This document shows, piece by piece, positions 44,947-55,470 of a DNA stretch of 64,000 nucleotides. Source of the stretch: Akkermansiaceae bacterium UBA2367 (GTDB taxonomy: Bacteria; Verrucomicrobiota; Verrucomicrobiia; Verrucomicrobiales; DEV007); contig DDTJ01000028.1 in NCBI GenBank assembly GCA_002344525.1, forward strand, positions 199,728-263,727, in the 5' to 3' direction. The notes below the pieces were generated by a model, which did no database searches, was not told the origin of the DNA, and saw only the letters and a program-made list of their open reading frames with translations. A program made the position numbers and the translations under genes. Every line of letters begins with the position of its first letter. The stretch's first letter is position 1.

Positions 44947-46109
44947 ATGAACGCCCTGTCTTTCCCTCATCGTGGCGCATGGTGGATTGCCGCCGTTCTC
45001 TGGCTCCTTCCCGGCGCAGCGCTCCGGGCGCAGACCTTTCGCAATCCCTATCCGCGCACGGCGGACGAGGCGGCCGCGCTGATCCCGGACGAGGAGCGCG
45101 AGAGGATCGCGGCGCTCAGGGAACGCATCCTCGAAACCACGGCAAAGCTCGATGAGGCGGCGATGGCGGACTACGTCGCGAACATCCCTAAGACCGGGGT
45201 GCCTTACGACATGGTCAAAATCCCCGGCGGCGAGTTTCTCATGGGCAGCCCGCCGGACGAGCCGAATCGCCAGGAGGACGAGGGGCCGCAGGTGCGCGTG
45301 AGGGTTGGCCCCTTCTGGATGGCCCGCTTCGAGACGACTTGGGACCAATACGAGCCCTTCATGATCACCAGTGGCCCCCGCCACAAGGACGGATCGCTGC
45401 AATATCCCCAGCATCTCAAGGACGCGACGCCCGCCGATCTCGTTTCCTCACCGACCTCGCCCTATCTGGAGATGGACTTCGGCATGGGCACGCTCGGCTA
45501 TCCCGCCGTCTGCATGACGCATCTCGCCGCGAGCAAGTTCTGCGAATGGCTCAGCTTCCAGACGGGGCATTTCTACCGCCTCCCCACCGAGGCGGAATGG
45601 GAATACGCCTGCCGCGCCGGGACGACCGGCCCCTACTCCTGCCCGGTCGACCAGCTCGCCGACCACGCCATCCTCGATCCTGAACAGGTTCGCACCGGCT
45701 ACGAGAAGGTCGGAACGAGGAAGCCGAATCCTTGGGGACTCCACGATATGCACGGGAACGTCATGGAATGGTGCCTCGACCAATACCAGCCCGACGCCTA
45801 CTCGCGATGGCAGGGGAATCCCGCCGTCGATCCGCTCACGAGGCCCGAGACGCGCTACCCCCGCGTCGCGCGGGGTGGATCGTGGTATGACCCGCCGGAG
45901 GAGTCGCGCTCCGCGCGGCGTATTCCGTCAAGTCGCGATTGGCAGGTTCAGGTCCGGAATTGCCCAAAAGCCTTTGGTACCACACCGATGCCGCTTGGCT
46001 CGGCTTCCGCATCGTCCGTCCCCTCACCGTGCCGAGCGTCGAGGAGATGATCTTTGTGTGGAACAATGGCTTCGTGGCCGAGAACGAGGGAGAAGCGCGA
46101 CGGCGGTGA
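44947..46109 (+). pseudogene. Formylglycine-generating-enzyme-like gene with frameshift
   Basis: An exported (signal IAAVLWLLPGAALRAQ) SUMF1/FGE-like protein: PGGEFLMGSPPDEPNRQEDEG, FYRLPTEAEWEYACRAG, NPWGLHDMHGNVMEWC and VARGGSWYDP are all intact. After SRDWQVQ (near 45950) the frame changes: the expected DPELPKSLWYHTDA continuation is read one frame over, and runs to a stop at 46107-46109, whereas the unshifted frame ends at 46050. One missing base at about 45951-45954 explains it (GGTCCGG for GGATCCGG). Either a real null allele or a sequencing error. The catalytic Cys pair of true FGE is not evident, so a lectin-like role is possible. Confidence 0.82.
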
Positions 46110-46167
46110 TTCGATCTAGCAATGCGACTCCGGGGTTCTTGCGGGAGCGGCTCCGCGGCGGTAGACT

Positions 46168-46830
46168 ATGGCGATGACCACGCTCGAAACGCTCGTCGCA
46201 CCGCTCCGTCACTCGCCCCGATTGGTCGAGGCGGTGGATCTGCTCTCCCGCCAGATCGAAGAGGAGCGCACGCGGCGGAATCGTTTCTACGAGGAGATGA
46301 CGCCGGAGCAGAAGATCGAGTTCATCGACGGGGAGGTCGTGCTGCATTCCCCGGCGCGCAATCGACATCTCGATGCGTCGGCGCTGCTGAGCCGTCTCAT
46401 TGGAACCTTTGCCACGATTCGGGGGCTCGGCACGCTCAAAATCGAAAAATGCCTTTGCGTCTTCCCGCGCAACGACTACGAGCCCGACCTCGTCTTCTTC
46501 GGTTCCGAAAAAGCCGCCACCCTGAAGCCCGACACGATGAAGTTCCCGATCCCGGATTTCATCGTCGAGATCCTCTCCGAATCGACCGAGGCCAGCGACC
46601 GGGGGGTGAAGTTCGAGGACTACGCCGCTCACGGGGTGGGCGAGTATTGGATCGTCGATTCCGAAGCGGAGACGATCGAGCAATATCTGCTGCGGGAATC
46701 CGGCTACGAACTCCGCGCGAAGGCCTCCACCGGCACGATCACGAGCGAAGCGATCGTGGGGATGACGATCCCGGTGCGAGCCATTTTCGACGAGGCGGAG
46801 AATCTAGCGACGCTGCGGGGGTGGATGTGA
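46168..46830 (+). CDS. Uma2-family (DUF820) putative endonuclease
   Basis: A 220-residue protein of the PD-(D/E)xK superfamily: EFIDGEVVLHSPARNRH, the metal-binding DYEPDLVFF (near residue 105) and IVEILSESTEASDRGVKFEDY, followed by GVGEYWIVD. Family members are expanded in cyanobacteria and PVC bacteria; their biological role is unproven. It lies alone between the frameshifted gene and the dismutase. Confidence 0.85.
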   Translation: MAMTTLETLVAPLRHSPRLVEAVDLLSRQIEEERTRRNRFYEEMTPEQKIEFIDGEVVLHSPARNRHLDASALLSRLIGTFATIRGLGTLKIEKCLCVFPRNDYEPDLVFFGSEKAATLKPDTMKFPIPDFIVEILSESTEASDRGVKFEDYAAHGVGEYWIVDSEAETIEQYLLRESGYELRAKASTGTITSEAIVGMTIPVRAIFDEAENLATLRGWM

Positions 46831-46890
46831 CGATGGTCGCGCCCCGCCTTTTTCCTGGCCAAACCCGAAGATTCGAACGTATCGTCCATG

Positions 46891-46919
46891 GGATGTGTCG
46901 CACTTTCTCCGACACATCC
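46891..46919 (+). promoter_or_regulatory. Perfect hairpin in the leader of the dismutase gene
   Basis: GGATGTGTCG (46891-46900) and CGACACATCC (46910-46919) form a perfect 10 bp stem with a 9 nt loop, ending 20 nt before the ATG at 46940. It could be an operator or an RNA structure covering the ribosome-binding site. No T-run follows, so it is not a terminator. Function is inferred from position. Confidence 0.5.
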
Positions 46920-46939
46920 ACCTAAACCCATCCATCGCC

Positions 46940-47674
46940 ATGACCTCCGAAACCCACCTCTCCCGCCGCCAATTCGCCGTCACCGGAGCCCTCGCCGCCG
47001 GGGCCGCGCTGATCCCCCTCCGATCCGCCCGCGCCGCCGCGCCTTTCGAGCAGGCCGCGCTGCCCTACGCCTTCGACGCGCTCGAACCGCATATCGACGC
47101 GAAGACCATGGAAATCCACCACGGCAAGCACCACGCCGCCTACATCAAGAATCTCAACACCGCCCTCGAAGGCAAGGACGACCTCGCCTCGAAATCCCTA
47201 GATGATCTGCTCGCGGGTCTGTCCGCGGTCGAGGACAAGGCCCTGCAAACGACCCTGCGCAACAATGGCGGCGGCCACTGGAACCATGCTTTCTTCTGGG
47301 AGACCCTCGCGCCCTCCGACAAGAGCGGCAAACCTTCGGGAGAGCTGGCCAAGGCCATCGAGGCCGCCTTCGGTTCGTCCGACGCCTTCAAGACCGCCTT
47401 CGGCGAGGCCGCGACGAAGCGCTTCGGCTCGGGCTGGGCTTGGCTGATCGCGAAGGACGGCAAGGTCCTCGTGACGAGCACGCCGAACCAGGACAACCCC
47501 CTCATGCCCGGCCTCGTCCCCGACGCCGAGCTTGGCGTTCCCCTCCTCGGCCTCGACGTGTGGGAACATGCTTATTACCTGCATTACCAGAACCGCCGCG
47601 CCGACTACATCGCCGCATGGTGGAACGTGGTGAACTGGGACCGCGTCTCGGCCCGTTTCGCCGACGCGGGGTGA
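46940..47674 (+). CDS. sodA: Exported superoxide dismutase, Mn-type
   Basis: A 244-residue dismutase removing superoxide. It begins with a Tat-type signal (SRRQFAVTGALAAGA), unusual for this mostly cytosolic family, so it acts outside the cytoplasm. Metal ligands: EIHHGKHH (His), NNGGGHWNHAFFW (His), and DVWEHAYY (Asp, His). NNGGGH and TPNQDNP favour the manganese or cambialistic type over iron. ATG at 46940 was chosen as the start of the signal; an upstream GTG at 46895 lies within the hairpin. Confidence 0.93.
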   Translation: MTSETHLSRRQFAVTGALAAGAALIPLRSARAAAPFEQAALPYAFDALEPHIDAKTMEIHHGKHHAAYIKNLNTALEGKDDLASKSLDDLLAGLSAVEDKALQTTLRNNGGGHWNHAFFWETLAPSDKSGKPSGELAKAIEAAFGSSDAFKTAFGEAATKRFGSGWAWLIAKDGKVLVTSTPNQDNPLMPGLVPDAELGVPLLGLDVWEHAYYLHYQNRRADYIAAWWNVVNWDRVSARFADAG

Positions 47675-47764
47675 ATCCTCCTCCCGCAGGGAATTCCCCG
47701 GCTTTGCCGGGGAGGCTCCCGAGCGTCGATCTGTCCGGCGGCTCCCTTCGTTTTTTGGGGACGG

Positions 47765-47849
47765 CCAAGGAGGGCCGACATTCTTGTCGGCCGCTGGATC
47801 GTATCGTAAGCCGGGCTTGTTGGCCGACAGGAATGTCGGCCCTCCTTGG
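47765..47849. repeat. Inverted pair of palindromes
   Basis: Arms 47765-47792 and 47822-47849 are 28 bp reverse complements with one mismatch, separated by 29 nt. Each arm contains GGCCGACA-ttct-TGTCGGCC, an 8 bp hairpin. The layout equals that of the repeat at 35835-35905 although the sequence differs. Confidence 0.75.
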
Positions 47850-47902
47850 GTTTGCGAAAGCGTCTTGGAAATCCTCGATGAACGAAGCTGGCTCCATCGC
47901 GA

Positions 47903-48565
47903 TCATTCGTGCAGATAGGCCCAGTCGTGCATCCGTTGGAACCCTCCTCCGTAGCCATGTTCGGGGTAGTTCTGGAGGGGGAAGTAGTAGAAGCGGTCGA
48001 AATTGATTCCGCCGCTCGTGCAATCGACGAAGAGCACCCACGGATTTTCCTCGAACCTGGCGGCCTCCGGCCCGGAGAGATACCGGTAGCCTGGGTAGGC
48101 CCGCATTCCGGTTTTGGGGATTTCCGGGAGGAACTCGGGCGTCAGTTGCTCCAAGGACTCGGGAGGCGATCCTTTGGCGGCGGTGTAGTCGTGGATCGCG
48201 GCGACCAGCGGCCCACTGCGGAGCGCCAGCCGATGGAATGCCTCGGACCGGATGGAATGGCTCGCAGCGACGGACACGATCCCGAGCGGAACGTAGACCA
48301 AGCAGACCAGCCACCAAGCGAAAGCGGATCCTCGGCGGCTGAAGAACCAGAGGGGGAGCAGGAACACGGCGGGAAGCGCCGCCAGCAGAGGAATCGCGCA
48401 AATGGTGGCGAGGGATGGAAAGAAGGCCGATCCCCAAGGGGAAACGGCCAAGGCGTTGAGCGCCACATCCGCCAAAGGCAATCCGAAGACCCATCGCCAA
48501 ACGCCCCGGATCGCGGGCGATTTCAGGGCGGCGACAAGGTGGGAGAGCGGAGCGGGAAGGGGCAT
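47903..48565 (-). CDS. Unrecognised small membrane protein
   Basis: A 220-residue product with three likely membrane segments near its N-terminus (around LADVALNALAVS, LLAALPAVFLLPLWFF and WWLVCLVYVPLGIVSVA) and a soluble C-terminal domain with Pro/Tyr/Gly-rich sequence (AKGSPPESLEQLTPEFL, YPGYRYLSG). The C-terminal part resembles the post-helix region of PVC pseudopilin-like proteins (short helix, ESLEQL then a beta sheet), a weak likeness. ATG at 48565 is preferred over a frame extension to 48637. Function unknown. Confidence 0.65.
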   Translation of the reverse strand: MPLPAPLSHLVAALKSPAIRGVWRWVFGLPLADVALNALAVSPWGSAFFPSLATICAIPLLAALPAVFLLPLWFFSRRGSAFAWWLVCLVYVPLGIVSVAASHSIRSEAFHRLALRSGPLVAAIHDYTAAKGSPPESLEQLTPEFLPEIPKTGMRAYPGYRYLSGPEAARFEENPWVLFVDCTSGGINFDRFYYFPLQNYPEHGYGGGFQRMHDWAYLHE

Positions 48566-48689
48566 GGCATCCGATGATGATGGCCAGAGTAGCAGATCGG
48601 CGGCTCTCCATTCAAGAGCGAAACGAACGGTTTTCACCTAGGCGATTTATCTACGAGGGCGTTGCAAAGCCATTCTTCCACCCGCCCGG

Positions 48690-48742
48690 ATTCGCGACCA
48701 TTCGCGTCCAAAAAAGAATGGGGAACGCGAATGGCCGCAAAT
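48690..48742. repeat. Imperfect hairpin between two minus-strand genes
   Basis: Arms 48690-48707 and 48725-48742 pair over 18 bp with two G-T wobbles and a 17 nt loop. It lies just downstream of the PVC cytochrome gene's stop (48778), so on the minus strand it could help end transcription, though no T-run is seen on that side. Confidence 0.6.
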
Positions 48743-48777
48743 GAAGGAGCATCAGTGGTCCCCATTTCCCCATCAGC

Positions 48778-51700
48778 TCACTCCTTCTTCCCCTTCAACT
48801 CCGCCAAGAACGCCACGACATCCCGAATCTCGCCCTTCTGCAAGATGAAGCCCATCGGCGGCATGGTCGAGACCACGGGGGTGCGCTCTTTGACCGACGC
48901 GACCGGCACGGCGGTCTCCTTGCCCTCGGCGTCGCGCAGCAGCACTTGGCCGTCCTTCTCCCCGCGGAATTGGCCGGCGACGAAGCTGCCGTCCTGCAAG
49001 GTCAGGGCGATGTTGCCGTAGCCGGAGGCGACGACGGCCTGCGGATCGACGAGGCTCTGGAGCAGGTAGAGGCGGTCTTTCTTCGCCCCGATGTCCTTCA
49101 GGTTCGGACCCACGTTGCTGCCGGCCCCGTCGGCGATCTTGTGACAGGCGGTGCATTGCCCGGCGGGATGGTTGAGGAGGACGGCCCGTCCCCGCTTCGC
49201 GTCGCCACCTTCGAGGGTGAAGCGGAACGGCGCGAGGGGATCGGTCGCGGATTCGGCCAGCCACACGGCCTCCAGCGAGGCGACGGCGGCGGCGAGCTTG
49301 GGATGGTCGGAGAAGGCGGGATCCTTGGCCGCTTCGTAGACATCGAGCTGCAAGGCCGGGTCGATCCCTCCTGCGACCAGTTCGGAGAACAGCGCCTCCA
49401 ATTGCGCGGCGGCTCCTGCGGTGGGCAGGGTGCGGATGGTGTGCTGCTTCACCGCGACGGAGTCCTTTCCTTCGAGGCGGCGGGCGATCTCCTTGGCGGC
49501 TTTGTCAGGATCGGATCTCGCGAGCCGTTCGAGGGCGGCGATCTTGACGGCTTCGTGCCGGTCGTCGAGGGCGCCGAAAACGAGTTCGTCGAGTCCGTCC
49601 GTCTCCTGCGCCGCGAGGGAGCGCAAGGCGGTGGCCCGCAGCGTCTCCCCGGCCTCGCGATTTTCGAACACGGCGAGGAGGGTTTCGTTGGCGATGGGGA
49701 TCTTCAACTCCGTGGCCAGTTCCATCGTGGTGGAGCGGACCGTGGCGAGCTTCGCGGTGAGGAGGGCGTCGAGATGCGGCTTCAGCGCCTCCGCGAGCAG
49801 GGCGGGGTCGCGGGGATCGAGAGGACGGTATTGTCCGGTGACAAGATCGAGCTTGCCGGGTTCGGTCCAGTGTTGCAGGACCTCCAACCCGGCTTGGAGG
49901 AGAGGTTCGGGGGCTTCCCCGGCGGCGACGAAGGCGACGACGCGCGCGGCGGTCTCGGGCGTGCCGAAGCGATGGTTCGCGTTGAGGGCGCGGCGAGTGA
50001 AGGGCTCGTGGTCGCGATGTTTTCCGAGGCGGGCGGCGAGGGAGGGCAGGGCCTCGGGGATCATCCAGTCGTCGTGGATGGCGCGGGCGGCGTCGGCGGC
50101 GAGAACGGGGTCGGCGTCGTCGAGGAAGGCGGCGACGGCGGCGTCCCCGCGCCGTCCGAGGGCGAGGGCGGCGCAGATGCGGACGAAGGCGGACTCGTGT
50201 TTCGCGAGCGCGGCGAGTTCGTCGGTCGGCGCGGCCCCGGCGAGGGCGACGGTTCCGGCGTGGCGCAGGTAGGTCAGCCCGGCGTGGTGCTCCTTGCGGG
50301 CGAGGAGCTTCACGATGGCCCCGCTCGCGGCGGTGTCGCGGAGGCGTCCGAGCCCGAGCAGCGCTTGGATGCGGACGCGCTGCGAGGGGTCCTCGAGTTT
50401 CGGCAGCAGAGCCACGGTCAGGGGGTGGCTTTCGCCGGTGGGCATCGGCGTGATGTCCAAGCCCAGCAAACGCCCATAGCGGTCCGTCACCGTCTTGATC
50501 GCTTGGGCGCGGACCTCGGGATCGGGGTCGCCGAGCAGCGGAACGAGGATGGCGTCCTCCGCCTTCCCCTTCCGCAGGAGTTGCCCGATGCCCCAGATCG
50601 CGTGGAGCCGGGCGAGGGCGGGCGCGGAGACTTCTGCGGCGACGCTTTGGAGTTCGGTCAGGGCCTCGCGTTTCACGAGCGCGAACTGCGCCTTCATCCG
50701 CACGCGCTGATCGGCGTGACCCAAGAGGGTCTGGAGCGCGACCAAACCCTCTTGGGTGAAGTCCGCGGCGATGAGCTTCCGCGTCTCCTCGCGCAGAGGA
50801 TGGGCCTTCTCCTCCGCCACGTCGATGCGCCAGATTGCGCCATTTTCGTTCAGTGGGTAGCCGCCGCCCCAATCGACGCCGCAGAGCGCTCCGTCGGGCG
50901 AGAACTGAAGCCCGACGAGGGGGATGCCGTCGCCGATCTTGTGGTCGTCCACCATCGCGAAGGAGTCGCCGCGCGGTTCGGCGCGGAAGGCCCATTGCTG
51001 GCCATTCGGGGCGCTGGTGAGGAAGAAGAAGCCCGCATATTCCGGCCCGAGGCCGGTGCCGGGATTGTATTTGAACCCGGCGGGGCCGTTCTCGTAAAGC
51101 CCCAACGGCGGAGTGAACCAGCGGGGCTGGCCCTCGTGCCAAGGGACGTGCATGGATTCGTCGTCCCAGGGATTGTAGTCGGCGCGGAGGTATTGCCAGT
51201 GCGAGCGCCAGCCGAGGTCGGTGTATTGCTCGATGAAGACGAAGCGCTCCTTCTCCTCGGCGAAGTCGGCGTCGTTGTCGACTCCGAAGAAGTTGCCGTG
51301 GGCGTCGAAGGCGACCTCCTGGATGTTGCGCTGGCCGCGGGCGAAGACCTCGAAGTTCGATCCGTCCGGTTCGCAGCGCATCAGGCCGCCCTGATGGGGA
51401 AAGCGGTAGTCGAGCCCGTCGGCGGTCTTCACGCGGATGCCCTTGTCGCCGACAGACCAGTAGATGCGCCCGTCGGGACCGACCGTCAGCCCGTGCATGT
51501 CGTGTCCGGCGTAGGCGAGGTGGACGCCGAAGCCTGACACGACCACCTCTTTCTCATCCGCCACGCCGTCGCCGTCCGTGTCGCGGAACTTCACCAGTTC
51601 GGGAACGGGACAGACGAAGACCTCGCCCTCGTGCCAGAGCACCCCGCCCGCGACGCCACCGAGGAGGTGGTCGAGCTGCTCGGCGAAGATCTTGGTCGAG

Positions 51701-52725
51701 TCGGCGAAGCTGTCGCCGTCGGTGTCCTCGATGAGGTGGACGCGTTCGCTCAGCGAGGTGAGGTCGCGCAGGTCGTGGAGCCCGTCGCCGTTGTAGTCCG
51801 CGACCCGCTTCGCGTTCGCCGCGCTGTTTTCGGGGGTGAACTGCTGGCGGTAGAAGGCCTCCTTCTCCTCAGTCGAGGTGAAACTGAGGTCGTCGGGGAT
51901 CCAGTCGGTGTTGTCGCGGATGTCGAGGTCGTTGGCCTTGCGCCGCATCGTCTGGGTGACGTAGGCGCGGCCCTGCGGGTCGAAGCTGATCGCGACGGGA
52001 TCGGGCACGGGGAAGTCGGGCGTCCATTTCGTGAACTTCAGCCCCTTCGGATCGGGACGGCCCGCCACGGGCGGATCGACGGCGACGCCGCGCAATTCCA
52101 CGTCGTCCCACAGGCCCATGTCGTCGAAGGTGCCGATGCCGACGCGGCCCCAGGCGAAGGTCTTGTCATGGGCGACGTGCGAGGGTCCCTCCATGTCGTC
52201 GAAATAGACCTCGATGAGGCCGCTCGCGACCTTGCGGACGATTTTGACCTGATGCCATTTGCCCGTCTCCCACGGGGTGCCGTCGTTGGTCTTCTCGGAG
52301 ATAGCGACGCGCGGGGCTTCGTTGACGAGGAAGATCTGGTTCGCGTGCGGGTCGGTCTCCTGCCCGAGGTGGACGTAGTAGAAATTCGCCGGGCTCTGGT
52401 AGCCGAAGACGAGGCACATGTCGCGGTGGCCGCGCGGGGTCTGCTTTGTCTGGACGCGGGCGGTGAGGACGAAGTCGCCGACGTTGCCGTCTTTGCGGAT
52501 GGCGATATTGATGGGGCTGCGGTGGGGAGGCTCGTATTTCGATCCGCCGAGGATCTCGTAGGCGGGATCGCCGTCGATCTCCGTGATCTTCCAAGCCTTC
52601 ACGTCGGTCGGCTCCCAGGCGTCCGCGCCATTGGAGAAATCATCACGGAAGACGAGAGGCAGTTCCTCGGCGGCGAAGAGGGGGCAAAGGACGAAGGGAA
52701 GCAGGAGCAGGGGGAGTTTCCGCAT
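48778..52725 (-). CDS. PVC-type heme-binding CxxCH protein (propeller, HEAT, cytochrome)
   Basis: A 1315-residue exported protein (signal KLPLLLLPFVLCPLFA). In order: an N-terminal lectin/3-keto-disaccharide-hydrolase-like domain (~20-200), a membrane-bound-dehydrogenase beta-propeller (~215-640, with DTDGDGVADEKE and GVDNDADFAEE-type calcium loops), HEAT-like helical repeats (~640-1090), and a C-terminal cytochrome c with CTACHKI near 1190 and an axial Met in MPPMGF. The family is characteristic of planctomycetes and verrucomicrobia and is thought to oxidise sugars or alcohols outside the cell; the substrate is unproven. No operon partner is adjacent except the peptidase upstream. Confidence 0.92.
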   Translation of the reverse strand: MRKLPLLLLPFVLCPLFAAEELPLVFRDDFSNGADAWEPTDVKAWKITEIDGDPAYEILGGSKYEPPHRSPINIAIRKDGNVGDFVLTARVQTKQTPRGHRDMCLVFGYQSPANFYYVHLGQETDPHANQIFLVNEAPRVAISEKTNDGTPWETGKWHQVKIVRKVASGLIEVYFDDMEGPSHVAHDKTFAWGRVGIGTFDDMGLWDDVELRGVAVDPPVAGRPDPKGLKFTKWTPDFPVPDPVAISFDPQGRAYVTQTMRRKANDLDIRDNTDWIPDDLSFTSTEEKEAFYRQQFTPENSAANAKRVADYNGDGLHDLRDLTSLSERVHLIEDTDGDSFADSTKIFAEQLDHLLGGVAGGVLWHEGEVFVCPVPELVKFRDTDGDGVADEKEVVVSGFGVHLAYAGHDMHGLTVGPDGRIYWSVGDKGIRVKTADGLDYRFPHQGGLMRCEPDGSNFEVFARGQRNIQEVAFDAHGNFFGVDNDADFAEEKERFVFIEQYTDLGWRSHWQYLRADYNPWDDESMHVPWHEGQPRWFTPPLGLYENGPAGFKYNPGTGLGPEYAGFFFLTSAPNGQQWAFRAEPRGDSFAMVDDHKIGDGIPLVGLQFSPDGALCGVDWGGGYPLNENGAIWRIDVAEEKAHPLREETRKLIAADFTQEGLVALQTLLGHADQRVRMKAQFALVKREALTELQSVAAEVSAPALARLHAIWGIGQLLRKGKAEDAILVPLLGDPDPEVRAQAIKTVTDRYGRLLGLDITPMPTGESHPLTVALLPKLEDPSQRVRIQALLGLGRLRDTAASGAIVKLLARKEHHAGLTYLRHAGTVALAGAAPTDELAALAKHESAFVRICAALALGRRGDAAVAAFLDDADPVLAADAARAIHDDWMIPEALPSLAARLGKHRDHEPFTRRALNANHRFGTPETAARVVAFVAAGEAPEPLLQAGLEVLQHWTEPGKLDLVTGQYRPLDPRDPALLAEALKPHLDALLTAKLATVRSTTMELATELKIPIANETLLAVFENREAGETLRATALRSLAAQETDGLDELVFGALDDRHEAVKIAALERLARSDPDKAAKEIARRLEGKDSVAVKQHTIRTLPTAGAAAQLEALFSELVAGGIDPALQLDVYEAAKDPAFSDHPKLAAAVASLEAVWLAESATDPLAPFRFTLEGGDAKRGRAVLLNHPAGQCTACHKIADGAGSNVGPNLKDIGAKKDRLYLLQSLVDPQAVVASGYGNIALTLQDGSFVAGQFRGEKDGQVLLRDAEGKETAVPVASVKERTPVVSTMPPMGFILQKGEIRDVVAFLAELKGKKE

Positions 52726-52805
52726 CGGGGAAGTTGGCACGGAATGGCGGATGCGCCAGTGGGAGACGAGGGGAGCGCGGGCAAAGCGGGCCGACGGTGC
52801 CGGTA

Positions 52806-52909
52806 GAGAAGTTCGTGAGAACTTCTCCCCCCGAAACCCAGGGAACGCCTGCCGAAGTTCTCACGAACTTCGCCAAATTCGGATTTCGAGCTTCGGATTT
52901 CGGATTTAC
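52806..52909. repeat. Palindrome pair and AATTCGGATTTCG repeat
   Basis: GAGAAGTTC-gtga-GAACTTCTC (52806-52827) and its exact inverted core at 52854-52871 form a pair. Directly after is ATTCGGATTTCGAGCTTCGGATTTCGG (to 52908), which recurs, in the same orientation with units reordered, at 55035-55068. The two A/T-rich copies flank the prolyl oligopeptidase gene. Confidence 0.7.
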
Positions 52910-52913
52910 CCCG

Positions 52914-55013
<2,100 letters not shown>

Positions 55014-55470
55014 GGAGGGGGAGGGGAGAGTCAGAAATTCGGATTTCGGATTTCGAGCTTCGGATTTTCCGAACGAAGAGAGATACCACCATGCCGGGTG
55101 ATTTCGAGCGTCGATGCCACCAGCCCAGCGAAATCCACCCGCCAAACTCCATTGCGTGGCCATCGTCATGAGCAATCCCTGCCTTGAACGCCTTCAACAA
55201 AGATTGGCACAAATGCCCTCCACGGAATTTGTGTCATCGGTGTAGCGAAGCGCATCTGTGGAAATCTGTGTTGAAATCAAAGAAGCGACCCGCACTTCCA
55301 ACCGCAGCCGTCCGAGTGACCGAACCCGCCGCCGCTTGGTGGATTCACAATATGCGGATTCCCCTCAAACAGGTCCGCTCGCACCCACCGCCCCTTCCTC
55401 AACAAATCTTGACCTTCCGGGAAATTTAAGGTCAACTGCCATTCTCCGCACCGCCCCTCCCGCCGAACCC
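55014..55470. other. Intergenic region upstream of restriction gene
   Basis: No gene is supported. It contains the second copy of the AATTCGGATTTCG repeat (55035-55068), mixed-composition sequence with a lower GC content than the coding regions, and the TTGACCTT/AAGGTCAA inverted repeat described separately. The divergent genes on either side (peptidase on minus, restriction enzyme on plus) need promoters here. Confidence 0.6.
55409..55435 (+). promoter_or_regulatory. Candidate operator of the restriction-modification gene
   Basis: TTGACCTT (55409-55416) and AAGGTCAA (55428-55435) form a perfect 8 bp inverted repeat with an 11 nt spacer, 35-62 nt before the ATG at 55471. The left arm resembles a -35 box. 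A repressor or control-protein site is plausible; the binding protein is not known. Confidence 0.45.
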
